Source: Syntrophomonas sp. UBA5432
GTDB lineage: Bacteria; Bacillota; Syntrophomonadia; Syntrophomonadales; Syntrophomonadaceae
Assembly (NCBI GenBank): GCA_002424365.1
Contig: DIRQ01000120.1
Coordinates: 1,330 to 19,962 of the forward strand
Reading direction: 5' to 3'
DNA: 18,633 nucleotides
In this document: positions 1 through 6,849 of the stretch, in pieces
Layout of the letters: the number at the start of each line of letters is the position of its first letter
How positions within the stretch are numbered: the first letter of the stretch is position 1
Made by a program: the position numbers and the translations under genes
Notes under the pieces: generated by a model
Database searches by the model: none
The model's input: the letters and a program-made list of their open reading frames with translations, nothing else
What the model was told of the DNA's origin: nothing

Positions 1-278
1 TGGTAAACCGTTTTCCAGGGTAGCAAGCCATAGTTTTGCAGAATCAGCCCGATGCGCTGAGATTTGGGATTAATAATCTGCCCATCTATAAGGACACTGC
101 CACTGTAATCCTGTAAAATCCCCGATAACACATATAGAAAGGTTGATTTACCACAGCCGGAAGGGCCGATAAAGGTATAAATATCTCCCCGGTCAATATT
201 TATATTTAGCCGGTCCAAAGCTAATATCTCTTCATTTTTGGTTTGGTATTTTACGGTCAAATCTTTAATTGCAATCAC
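1..278 (-). CDS. ABC transporter ATP-binding protein (partial, N-terminal 92 residues)
   Basis: Cytoplasmic ATPase of an ABC importer; the C-terminal part lies beyond the window edge. Reading the minus strand from a GTG at 278 gives an ABC fold with Walker A GPSGCGKST at residues 38-46 and a Q-loop (Q81) in LILQNYGLLPWKTV. The LLPW-type Q-loop is typical of the nitrate/sulfonate/taurine (TauB/SsuB-like) branch. An in-frame TAA lies immediately upstream, so GTG 278 is the first possible start; GAGG about 12 nt upstream can serve as ribosome-binding site. It begins 9 nt after the stop of the substrate-binding lipoprotein gene, so the two are one operon, and a permease gene is expected outside the window. 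The substrate cannot be read from the sequence. Confidence 0.9.
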   Translation of the reverse strand, partial: MIAIKDLTVKYQTKNEEILALDRLNINIDRGDIYTFIGPSGCGKSTFLYVLSGILQDYSGSVLIDGQIINPKSQRIGLILQNYGLLPWKTVY

Positions 279-286
279 TTAAATCA

Positions 287-1240
287 TTACCTCAATACGC
301 TATCATCAACCAAATCCTTATATTCATAATTCCCTTCAATGAGTCTTTTTGCCTGCATCCATTGTACAACATCAGCTATAATCTTTTCCTTTGGTCTTTC
401 CGCTTTACTGTATTGCGGAAGCTTAAGGGAGTCTTTTATTTCTGCCGGGAAGTTCTGTTCCTGGATTATAAAATCGCTATAACTGGAAACCGGTTCTGTT
501 TCCAAATAAGCCACCGCATCATTATAAGCTCTCATAATCGCCTTAATTTCTTCCGAGTTTTCCTGTAAACTTTGGGAGGTAAAGGCTATGGCCCCGGCCT
601 TATTATCCATCTCATCGGTACTGATTAAAGCCCGGGCTCCATTTTTAACCACCAGACCAGCTAAAGGTTCGGGTAGGATAGCAACATCAATTTTCCCGCC
701 CTGCAGCATTTCGAGGCGAGTGGGCAGCGGCGGAATGGCTATTTTTTTTATTTCCTCGGGCTTGATTTGCGCCGCTTCCAACATTTTATCAGTGGTATAT
801 TCCATTATAGTATTGGTTGACATGCCTACCTTCTTCCCTTTAACGTCCTTAAGCTCATTAATCCTCGAGTCTTTTCCGGCCAATAACTCAACATTACCTT
901 CATTTTTGGCAACTATCTTTAACTTGATTCCTCCCTCATTGGCAAAAACTACGGCAATAACATCAGTTATAACTCCATCTAATTTTCCACCCTGCAGGGC
1001 ACTGTCTCTATCTTGGGCACTACTAAAATGTTCTATCTTTACCTTAACGCCCTCTTTTTCAAAATAACCGTTTTTCTCAGCTATTATAAAAGGAACCGAT
1101 TCTACATCGGGCATTACCCCTATAGTAATAGTCTTCCCAGATGTAATCGGCTGAGATTCCGGAATTGCTTTTTCCTTACTGCAGCCAATCAAGCTCAAAC
1201 TACAAATGGCGATTAAAAGACAAATTAATACCCGTTTCAT
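287..1240 (-). CDS. ABC transporter substrate-binding lipoprotein, NMT1/SsuA-like
   Basis: Extracytoplasmic solute-binding protein of 317 residues that should deliver substrate to the importer whose ATPase follows. Residues 1-20 form a lipoprotein signal peptide (MKR, hydrophobic stretch, lipobox LIGC with Cys20 as the lipidated residue). The mature part opens with TITIGVMPDVESVPFIIAEK and a GYFEKEGVKV segment, the hallmark of the NMT1/THI5/sulfonate-binding fold; LDGVITD and GGKIDVAILPEP are the matching hinge and second-lobe motifs. GGGAGG lies a few bases upstream of the ATG. Known members bind sulfonates, nitrate, bicarbonate, pyrimidine precursors or aromatic anions, so the ligand is open. 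No TPP riboswitch motif was found in the leader, which weakens a thiamine-precursor assignment. Confidence 0.9.
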   Translation of the reverse strand: MKRVLICLLIAICSLSLIGCSKEKAIPESQPITSGKTITIGVMPDVESVPFIIAEKNGYFEKEGVKVKIEHFSSAQDRDSALQGGKLDGVITDVIAVVFANEGGIKLKIVAKNEGNVELLAGKDSRINELKDVKGKKVGMSTNTIMEYTTDKMLEAAQIKPEEIKKIAIPPLPTRLEMLQGGKIDVAILPEPLAGLVVKNGARALISTDEMDNKAGAIAFTSQSLQENSEEIKAIMRAYNDAVAYLETEPVSSYSDFIIQEQNFPAEIKDSLKLPQYSKAERPKEKIIADVVQWMQAKRLIEGNYEYKDLVDDSVLR

Positions 1241-1459
1241 TTTTTCCTCCCATCCCCTCTAAGAATTCAATCAATTTTCGCAGCTTTTTTCGCTTATCTG
1301 TCAATAATTTTAATACATCATTAGTTTTAAAACCACCTGAAAAGATGTTTTCACCAGCTTGGGAGCTACGGTAACCTGATACAATAAATAGGATATACCT
1401 CAAGCCAAGCATAGCTTTATTGTTTTATACATATGCTAAATGCCGGAGGTGTTGTAGTT

Positions 1460-1636
1460 ATGCATCTGTCATTTCAGCGCAATCTGGGCATAGTAGATCG
1501 GGTTATACGGATTGTAGGTGGTATTGTTATAGCTTATTTAGCCATCTTTTACCCCCTGATCATAAGTAGTACGGTAAGAATCATATTAGGGGTGTTTGGG
1601 ATCTTTATGATAGTTGAAGGGTTTTTGGGATACTGA
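1460..1636 (+). CDS. small DUF2892-like inner-membrane protein
   Basis: A 58-residue protein starting MHLSFQRNLGIVDRVIRIV, followed by two hydrophobic helices (about residues 16-33 and 37-56) with a short ISSTVR turn. The N-terminal 'N-x-G-x-x-D-R-x-x-R' pattern followed by two transmembrane segments is that of the DUF2892 (YgaP membrane-domain-like) family, usually 60-70 residues and of unknown function. ATG 1460 is chosen because GGAGGTG lies 8 nt upstream; an earlier in-frame ATG at 1433 has no ribosome-binding site. It is transcribed divergently from the ABC importer genes. A hairpin at 1713-1740 lies downstream. Confidence 0.75.
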   Translation: MHLSFQRNLGIVDRVIRIVGGIVIAYLAIFYPLIISSTVRIILGVFGIFMIVEGFLGY

Positions 1637-1712
1637 CTAATCTATGATTTACTAGGTTGGTCAACCTACAAGTCTAGTAATAAGGCTTAAAATAAATATA
1701 TGTCAATAGAAA

Positions 1713-1740
1713 GGAGCAAGTAGGTAGCCCCACTTGCTCC
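1713..1740. terminator. hairpin, possible terminator between convergent genes
   Basis: Perfect 9-bp stem (GGAGCAAGT / ACTTGCTCC) with a 10-nt loop between the small membrane protein gene and the convergent CCA-enzyme paralogue gene. The plus-strand tail is only weakly U-rich (CACGGTTTTGTTT) and the minus-strand tail reads CTTTCTATT, so it is a moderate terminator in either direction. Confidence 0.45.
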
Positions 1741-1754
1741 CACGGTTTTGTTTC

Positions 1755-1784
1755 AATAAGTCAGGGACTGTCCCAAGACTTATT
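1755..1784. repeat. nested inverted repeat with GGGACTGTCCC core
   Basis: Outer arms AATAAGTC / GACTTATT (8 bp) enclose a second short inverted repeat, GGGAC-T-GTCCC. It sits just downstream of the minus-strand gene at 1798 and has no U-tract. The shape recalls dispersed intergenic palindromes seen in several Clostridia; copy number in the genome cannot be judged here. Confidence 0.4.
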
Positions 1785-1797
1785 ATTGTTCACCTTC

Positions 1798-3114
1798 CTA
1801 TTTCCTGTTCTTTAATAAGGTGATAAGCGTATCCCTCTGGTTAAGAGCCGGATTGTCTACCACCTGATCCAGCAGGTAATCCATGACTTCCCCTATCTCC
1901 TTTCCCGGGGGATAGCCCAGGGAAAGCAAATCATAGCCGCTAATATCCAGGTCGTGTACCGTAAGCGGTTCCCGGCGAGATAACACTTCAAAGCATTTGT
2001 TTCTTATTTTCATGGTTCTGTCGGGATCTCTGCCGGATAGTTCGGAACCTTTAATATCTGCTAATTGCAACTCAAACAGGCGATCAATATTATCCAGCCC
2101 CACCCGTCTTATTAGCCGTTTTATACTAAGATCGCTAATATTTACGAAATCATTCATATGTTCCTTAATAAGAGCGGTCACCGCCTTGACTGTCTTGCGG
2201 TCAAAATTCAATCTACCCAATATTGTCCGGGCAATCTCGCTGCTGCTGCTAGCATGGCCATAGCAATGCCCCTCTCCATCTTCATCTATGGTTAAGCAGT
2301 TGGGTTTATCAATATCGTGTAAGAGTGCTGCCAGCCTTAAAGTCAGGTTAGGTTCAGTATTATCTAAAACTACCAGGGTATGTTCAAAAACATCTTTGTC
2401 GTGATAAGAACTGCGGGTATCAAAACCTATGGTAGGTATAAGCTCGGGTATGAGCCGCTCCAGTAAACCTAGTTCCAGCAACCTGCGTATACCCTGGGAT
2501 GGTTGCTCGCTTAAGAGAATCTGAATAAACTCATTGCGAACCCTTTCTGACCCGCTAGTAGGAATACTGTCTTTTAAATCCTTTATAGCTTGCAGTAGTT
2601 TCGGCTCAATATTAAATCCCAACTGGGTTTCAAATCGTATAGCCCTTAGGATTCTTACGCTATCCTCCTGCATTTGCTCAAAGGGGTTCCTGGCACAACG
2701 GATTAATCGGTTTTTAATATCTCCTACTCCGTTATACGGATCCAATAATCCCTCCTGTTCATTATAGGCAATGGAATCCATGGTAAAATCTTTGTACAGC
2801 AGATCCTCGTTAATATCATCGGCAAATCGCCTTTCCTCCCCGGTACGGAAGGTATTAACCTGGTAGCTCTCACCTTTAAAAAGAACCGTAACTATCCCGT
2901 AATCCTGTATAGAAGGAATGGTTGAAAAACCTTCATTTTCATCAAAAATGATTACTATGTCATTGGGCAAGGCATTAGTAGTAATATCCCAGCTTATAGG
3001 TTCCTTTCCCAGCAGGTAATCCCGGATACAAGCACCATAGATGTAAGCCTGGTAACCGTTATTATGAAGCTTGTTTAAGAGCGTTTTTACATTTTCAGGC
3101 ATTTTAATTTTCAT
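1798..3114 (-). CDS. CCA-adding enzyme/poly(A) polymerase paralogue with degenerate nucleotidyltransferase site and intact HD domain
   Basis: A 438-residue class II tRNA nucleotidyltransferase-family protein. Order: nucleotidyltransferase head (1-135), RNA- and nucleotide-binding helical region (135-230: EDSVRILRAIRFETQLGF and ERVRNEF), HD domain (235-345: FEHTL, ALLHDIDKP, CYGH), C-terminal body. The head departs from the family consensus at key places: the GG of the first motif is G27-A28; the catalytic Asp-x-Asp is Ser41-Trp42-Asp43; the Glu expected before the VTTFR-like motif is Gln85; and the RRDFT motif is YKDFT (107-111). Active enzymes use the two Asp to bind Mg2+, so nucleotide addition is probably weak or lost. 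The HD ligands appear complete, so a phosphohydrolase or RNA-binding role could remain. The start ATG follows AAGGGGTGGCAGG. A normal CCA enzyme should exist elsewhere in the genome. Confidence 0.85.
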   Translation of the reverse strand: MKIKMPENVKTLLNKLHNNGYQAYIYGACIRDYLLGKEPISWDITTNALPNDIVIIFDENEGFSTIPSIQDYGIVTVLFKGESYQVNTFRTGEERRFADDINEDLLYKDFTMDSIAYNEQEGLLDPYNGVGDIKNRLIRCARNPFEQMQEDSVRILRAIRFETQLGFNIEPKLLQAIKDLKDSIPTSGSERVRNEFIQILLSEQPSQGIRRLLELGLLERLIPELIPTIGFDTRSSYHDKDVFEHTLVVLDNTEPNLTLRLAALLHDIDKPNCLTIDEDGEGHCYGHASSSSEIARTILGRLNFDRKTVKAVTALIKEHMNDFVNISDLSIKRLIRRVGLDNIDRLFELQLADIKGSELSGRDPDRTMKIRNKCFEVLSRREPLTVHDLDISGYDLLSLGYPPGKEIGEVMDYLLDQVVDNPALNQRDTLITLLKNRK

Positions 3115-3188
3115 CCTGCCACCCCTTATCTACAAAGATTTTGTTTTATCTAAACACTTCTACAAAAAGCGCTTATGTCCTGCCCAGA

Positions 3189-3209
3189 GCTGGTTAATAA
3201 GAAGATAGA
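3189..3209 (+). repeat. 21-bp direct repeat, copy 1
   Basis: Begins GCTGGTTAATAAGAA and ends ATAGA. It differs at a single base from the copy at 3319-3339, 130 bp away. Origin unknown; no transposase gene is near. Confidence 0.6.
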
Positions 3210-3318
3210 CACTGAATACACTGATAAATATGAATTACACTGAATTTATTAAAAATATAATTAAACAAGGTACCGCTCTCGTTTATTTCCATAAGTGGTT
3301 GCGAGTCCCGCACTCATG

Positions 3319-3339
3319 GCTGGTTAATAAGAAAATAGA
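3319..3339 (+). repeat. 21-bp direct repeat, copy 2
   Basis: Second copy of the repeat at 3189-3209 with one G-to-A difference. Both copies lie in the gene-poor stretch downstream of the truncated ORF at 3430-3696. Confidence 0.6.
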
Positions 3340-3429
3340 ATTTTTTTGATATACCCATAGGGCACACAGATACTCCCTATGGTCGCTATTAAGGTAGCTG
3401 ACGGACGCTGATTTCTGCAGCGGAGTAAA

Positions 3430-3696
3430 TTAATCAGAGGAACATCGCTGATTACCACCCCTCCCGGGTGCATACCTAGAAAACGGGGAAACCCGGCCAA
3501 TTTTTCGCAGGCATCTAGTAAAAGTCGGTAACGGAGCTCCTTTAACTATTTCTCCTGCCCGCTTAAATGTACTTAAGTCCAGCAATACCCCCTGCTCTCC
3601 CCGCGGCTCCACCAGCGGACTATGTTGACTGCATTCATCCAATATAACCTGATTGATTTTCTCTTTCTCTAAATGTAAACAAACAATCTTATGCAT
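3430..3696 (-). pseudogene. short ORF resembling part of a Y-family DNA polymerase/ImuB (likely remnant)
   Basis: An 88-residue ORF beginning MHKIVCLHLEKEKI, with GGGCGGGG about 10 nt upstream as a weak ribosome-binding site; a GTG at 3717 is an alternative start. MHKIVCLHL resembles the first strand of Y-family polymerase/ImuB-like proteins. SPLVEPRGEQGVLLDLS (residues 28-44) resembles their 'TPxVEPxxxxxxxLDLSG' segment, and GRVSPFSRYAPG the following 'GxAxNKxLAxxA' segment. In a full protein some 60 residues should separate the first two elements and several hundred should follow; both are missing here. It then ends in low-complexity sequence. A truncated, internally deleted relic fits best; a genuine short protein of unknown role cannot be excluded. 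Confidence 0.4.
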
Positions 3697-3854
3697 GATA
3701 TTTACCCCGCCCGACACTTAGTAAAATTAAAAATTTAAATTTCTTTTCGTATTCCCATGGTATAATAGAACATACGTTCCGGTCGATAGTTCTGCCATGC
3801 TAAATATTGGAATTAAAAGATGAATATTGTCCTAATCTGGGAGGGATTTTGGTA

Positions 3855-3883
3855 TTGGGTTATGGTAGGACATATGTTATAAT
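3855..3883 (+). promoter_or_regulatory. sigma-A-type promoter for the PAS-GGDEF-HD-GYP gene
   Basis: TTGGGT (-35) and a perfect TATAAT (-10) separated by 17 nt, about 125 nt upstream of the ATG at 4009. A second TATAAT at 3761-3766 lacks a good -35. The leader between 3890 and 4008 shows no recognised riboswitch. Confidence 0.55.
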
Positions 3884-4008
3884 TTAAAAATATTTAGCTA
3901 ATATTGGTATTTAAGTCATGTAAATTTAATAGAAATAAAATATTCTATTCTACTATGTTTCCTACCCTTATTCAAACTAGAGTTTTCCTACCATGGAGGT
4001 TCCTGCAT

Positions 4009-6300
4009 ATGGAAAACAAGGAAAATCTTAATGAGCAATTAAAGGTAAGTTTGCAAAAAATTCGCCAGCAAATTAGCGAATTGGATATGCTTGATTCTCA
4101 TAACAAACGCTCTCAGGAATTATTTACTGCACTTTTTATCAGCTCACCCATAGGTATCTTTATAGTTCAAGATAGTATATTCGTCGACGTCAACCCCCAA
4201 TTTGAGAAAATGATAGGACTCAGTAAAGCCGAACTACAAGGTACTAATCCCTTAAACCTGGTAGTTCCGGAAAATCGTAACCATGTCAAAAAAAATGCTA
4301 TAAAAATGCTCAAAGGTTACCCTACTCCCCCTTATGAATACCGGGTCATACAAAAGGGGGGAAATATAAAATGGATTATGGAAACGGTAACCTCTATCCA
4401 ATACCTGGGAAAACCAGCTACCCTGGGCAATTTTATGGATATAACCGAGCGTAAACTAACCGAGGAAGCCCTGCGAGAAAGTCAGGAACACTATTGGGAT
4501 CTCTTTGAGAATGCCAACGACCTGATATACATACATAACTTGAAGGGTAGATTTACATCGATAAACAAAAATGCTGAACAGATTAGTGGTTATACCCGGG
4601 AGGAAGCATTACAATTAGGTTTTCTCGATGTGGTTGCCCCGGAAGACACTGAAACTGCAGGCACAACTATTGTTAGAGATATTTTTAAAGGCCGTATCCC
4701 TACTTATGAATTAGATATCATCACCAAATCAGGTGGCCGGGTACCCCTGGAGATTCGCCCCCGGCTATTATATAAAAATGGTAAACCCTATGCGGTCCAG
4801 GGCATAGCTCGGGATATAACCGAACGTAAGCTTATGGAAAACCAGCTTCGAGCTACTAACCAGCGCCTGCTGGATATAATTGAATTTCTCCCTGATGCTA
4901 CTTTTGTTATTGACCAGAATCAAAAAGTAATTGCCTGGAACCGGGCTACTGAAGTAATGACCGGAATTAATAAAAAGAATATTATTGGTCATGGTGAATA
5001 TGCTTACGCTATACCTTTTTATGGCTATCCCCGCCCCATGTTGCTGGATTTGATTACTGCCTCAGATGAGGATATAAATGAGCATTATAAAGAGGTGCGC
5101 CGTGAGGGGGAAAGCCTTTATACGGAAATTTTTGCCCCTGGTGTATATGATGGAGAAGGTGCCTACATCTGGGTTAAGGCTTCACCCCTTTTTGATACTG
5201 ATGGTAACCGGGTGGGAGCTATAGAATCTATACGAGATATAAGCCAACGTAAGCACTTTGAAGAACAGCTACGTTATCTGAGTCTGCATGATAAGCTTAC
5301 CGGCCTTTACAACCGTAATTATTTCGAGGAGGAAATAAGGAGATTGGAAAGTGGTCGTTTCTCCCCTACCGGCATGCTAGTGTGTGATGTAGATGGACTA
5401 AAATTAGTTAACGATACCCTGGGACATGACGCTGGTGATAAGTTGCTAATTTCTGTAGCCAGGGTAATTGAAAAATGTTTCCGTGCCGATGATATGGTGG
5501 CCCGGGTGGGAGGGGACGAGTTTGCTGTTATTATGTTACGTACTTCGGATGCGGTCGTAGAAGCAGCCTGCCAGAGAGTCCGTGAGGCAGTAGATAAGTA
5601 TAATAGCAATAATCCCGATGTACCGCTCAGCCTTTCTATCGGCTTTGCCGTTCGCAACGATCCTTCCTTGAATATGCACGAAGTATTTCAAGCGGCCGAT
5701 AATAATATGTACCGAGAAAAGCTACATCGCCGCCAAAGCGCCAGAAGCGCTATTGTGAAAACCCTTATGAAAGCTCTGCAAGCCCGAGATTTCCAAACCG
5801 AAGGAAGTGCAACTCGAATTCAGGAATTGGTAGTTATTTTGGGTGAACGTATCGGGCTTCCTACTCACCGGATTACTGATCTGCGCCTATTTGCCGAATT
5901 CCGCGATATTGGTAAGGTTGGGATATCTGATAATATACTATTCAAACCCGGCCCCCTATCCCAGGAAGAAGTATTTGAAATGCAGCGTCACCCAGAAATC
6001 GGTCACCGTATTGCCCTCTCTGCCCCTGACCTGGTTCCCATTGCCGATTGGATACTAAAACATCATGAATGGTGGAACGGTAAAGGTTATCCCCTGGGCC
6101 TTAAGGAAGAGGAAATCCCCTTGGAGTGTCGGTTGCTCGCTATTGCCGATGCTTATGATGCTATGACCAGTAATCGCCCATACCGGAAGTCAATGAACAA
6201 AGATGAAGCCATCTGCGAATTAAACCGTTTTGCAGGTATTCAATTTGATCCTTATCTGGTAAACCTTTTCATTGAAATTATTGAAAATGCTGATGTCTAA
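4009..6300 (+). CDS. cytosolic triple-PAS diguanylate cyclase with degenerate HD-GYP domain
   Basis: A 763-residue signalling protein for cyclic di-GMP with no membrane segment. Order: coiled N-terminus (1-35), PAS1 (35-150), PAS2 (155-275), PAS3 (280-410, each followed by a DITERK/DISQRK-type linker), GGDEF (415-580) and HD-GYP (590-760). GGDEF is intact at 501-505 and is preceded by an RxxD inhibitory site (RADD) at the correct 5-residue spacing, so it should make c-di-GMP with product feedback. In the HD-GYP half, HHEWWNGKGYP (685-695) is present, but the HD motif reads R632-D633-IGK and the upstream metal-binding His position (TEGH) is S600, so hydrolysis is probably lost. ATG 4009 is chosen because GGAGGT lies 8 nt upstream; in-frame codons back to 3904 have no ribosome-binding site. 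The ligand sensed by the PAS domains is unknown. Confidence 0.9.
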   Translation: MENKENLNEQLKVSLQKIRQQISELDMLDSHNKRSQELFTALFISSPIGIFIVQDSIFVDVNPQFEKMIGLSKAELQGTNPLNLVVPENRNHVKKNAIKMLKGYPTPPYEYRVIQKGGNIKWIMETVTSIQYLGKPATLGNFMDITERKLTEEALRESQEHYWDLFENANDLIYIHNLKGRFTSINKNAEQISGYTREEALQLGFLDVVAPEDTETAGTTIVRDIFKGRIPTYELDIITKSGGRVPLEIRPRLLYKNGKPYAVQGIARDITERKLMENQLRATNQRLLDIIEFLPDATFVIDQNQKVIAWNRATEVMTGINKKNIIGHGEYAYAIPFYGYPRPMLLDLITASDEDINEHYKEVRREGESLYTEIFAPGVYDGEGAYIWVKASPLFDTDGNRVGAIESIRDISQRKHFEEQLRYLSLHDKLTGLYNRNYFEEEIRRLESGRFSPTGMLVCDVDGLKLVNDTLGHDAGDKLLISVARVIEKCFRADDMVARVGGDEFAVIMLRTSDAVVEAACQRVREAVDKYNSNNPDVPLSLSIGFAVRNDPSLNMHEVFQAADNNMYREKLHRRQSARSAIVKTLMKALQARDFQTEGSATRIQELVVILGERIGLPTHRITDLRLFAEFRDIGKVGISDNILFKPGPLSQEEVFEMQRHPEIGHRIALSAPDLVPIADWILKHHEWWNGKGYPLGLKEEEIPLECRLLAIADAYDAMTSNRPYRKSMNKDEAICELNRFAGIQFDPYLVNLFIEIIENADV

Positions 6301-6310
6301 ATTAAAATTC

Positions 6311-6339
6311 TTGCCTTTTCTATAAGCATATGATAAACT
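6311..6339 (+). promoter_or_regulatory. putative promoter of the riboswitch-hydrogenase transcript
   Basis: TTGCCT and TAAACT (each 4 of 6 matches to consensus) with exact 17-nt spacing, starting 10 bases after the stop codon of the upstream cyclase gene. Transcription would start around 6345, a few bases before the first aptamer helix at 6353, which is the arrangement expected for a riboswitch leader. Confidence 0.5.
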
Positions 6340-6352
6340 GGAGCAAATTAAT

Positions 6353-6455
6353 ATGTTCTCCGAGCTCTTGGACCTAAGGTTTATTGGCTATGGTTCCCGG
6401 GCCTGGGTATAGGTGGAAACGTCTGTGCCTCCCCGTATTGTGGAAAGGAGTACAT
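6353..6455 (+). promoter_or_regulatory. Moco/Tuco riboswitch aptamer, copy 1
   Basis: Matches the molybdenum-cofactor RNA motif as recalled: CTCCGAGC near the 5' end, GGCTATGGTT, CCCGGGCCTGGGTA, a helix capped by GAAA, GTGCCTCCCC, and 3' GGAAAGGAG. The closing helix pairs 6353-6361 with 6447-6455 with one mismatch. The ligand of this class is Moco, or the tungsten analogue in compact members. It is followed at once by an intrinsic terminator (6478-6523). The only downstream gene on this strand is the [FeFe] hydrogenase operon, which does not use Moco. The second copy at 6533-6633 is about 90% identical, and its differences in the tetraloop-capped helix keep pairing (G-U versus A-U, U-G versus U-A), supporting a real RNA structure. 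Confidence 0.8.
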
Positions 6456-6477
6456 CTTACTGTAACTGTTGTTATTA

Positions 6478-6523
6478 ACAGACAGTTCTGGTGTGCTTAT
6501 CTGCCAGAAGTTGTCTGTTTTTT
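6478..6523 (+). terminator. terminator of riboswitch copy 1
   Basis: Stem ACAGACAGTTCTGG against CCAGAAGTTGTCTGT with one bulge, 12-nt loop, then a T-run. The 5' arm can alternatively pair upstream: CTGTT at 6466-6470 with AACAG at 6477-6481. That is a plausible antiterminator, so a transcription-level switch is indicated. Confidence 0.85.
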
Positions 6524-6532
6524 AATTTTATA

Positions 6533-6633
6533 ATGTTTCCGAGCTCTTGAACCTAAGGTAATTGGCTATGGTTCACGGGCCTGGGTATAGATGAAAACGT
6601 CTATGCCTCCCCATATTGTGGAAAGGAGACCAT
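6533..6633 (+). promoter_or_regulatory. Moco/Tuco riboswitch aptamer, copy 2
   Basis: Same conserved blocks as copy 1: TTTCCGAGCTCTTG, ACCTAAGGT, GGCTATGGTTC, CGGGCCTGGGTATAG, GCCTCCCC, GTGGAAAGGAG. The capped helix ATAGATG-AAAA-CGTCTAT is better paired than in copy 1. The aptamers are nearly identical while the two terminators are unrelated in sequence, so the sensor part is either recently duplicated or under strong constraint. The 3' strand AGACC (6627-6631) can pair with GGTCT at 6656-6660, an alternative to the aptamer closing helix. Confidence 0.8.
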
Positions 6634-6664
6634 TTTAAGCCTATGCTTTTTCATAGGTCTAAGT

Positions 6665-6698
6665 GGTCGTACCCTTCAACAGGGCTTCGACCTTTTTT
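6665..6698 (+). terminator. terminator of riboswitch copy 2
   Basis: Stem GGTCG..CCCT against AGGG..CGACC with a small internal loop and a 5-nt loop, followed by TTTTTT. A second hairpin (CCTATG / CATAGG, 6640-6657) lies between aptamer and terminator as part of the expression platform. Confidence 0.8.
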
Positions 6699-6818
6699 AT
6701 TTAATTGAGTATAGTTTCTTTACGACATTTGCTAATTTGCATTGTAATTCATAAACCATTTTCTACATACGGTAAAAAGCTGTAAAAGGCTTTTTCATAC
6801 AATCCCAATCTTTTTCCT

Positions 6819-6849
6819 CCCGCTTGCTTTATGTAAGCGGGCTCTTTTT
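6819..6849 (+). terminator. third intrinsic terminator in the hydrogenase leader
   Basis: Perfect 7-bp stem CCCGCTT / AAGCGGG with a 9-nt loop, then CTC and TTTTT. No gene or recognised aptamer lies between the second terminator and this one (6699-6818); only a weak AAAAAGC/GCTTTTT hairpin is seen near 6776-6795. Confidence 0.7.

Larger units (their letters stand above)
3118..3429. other. intergenic region with direct repeats and relic-like sequence
   Basis: About 310 bases without a credible gene. It holds two copies of a 21-bp direct repeat (3189-3209 and 3319-3339), an 8-bp hairpin (CCATAGGG / CCCTATGG, 3355-3382) and reiterated ACACTGA/GCTGATT phrases. No U-tract terminator or promoter was recognised. 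It looks like decayed or repeat-derived sequence next to the truncated ORF at 3430-3696. Confidence 0.5.

Noticed and set aside
1200..1412. 70-codon minus-strand ORF overlapping the start of the binding-protein gene
   Set aside because: It covers the ribosome-binding site and first codons of a well-supported lipoprotein gene, has no ribosome-binding site of its own and shows no family resemblance, although its middle (KLLTDKRKKLRKLIEFLEG) looks protein-like.
1241..1412. TPP riboswitch before the NMT1-like binding protein
   Set aside because: The required CTGAGA and GAACCTGAT..GGNTAAT..CCAGCG elements are absent on the minus strand; CAGGTTACC alone is a chance similarity.
1713..1784. Insertion-sequence ends
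   Set aside because: The hairpins are short inverted repeats without any transposase ORF or target duplication nearby.
3904..4008. 35-residue N-terminal extension of the cyclase protein
   Set aside because: No ribosome-binding site precedes the upstream start and it overlaps the likely transcription start region; the ATG at 4009 has GGAGGT at ideal spacing.
5319..5657. Antisense ORF of 112 codons within the cyclase gene
   Set aside because: It is the opposite-strand shadow of the GGDEF region, with no start signal and no resemblance to a family.
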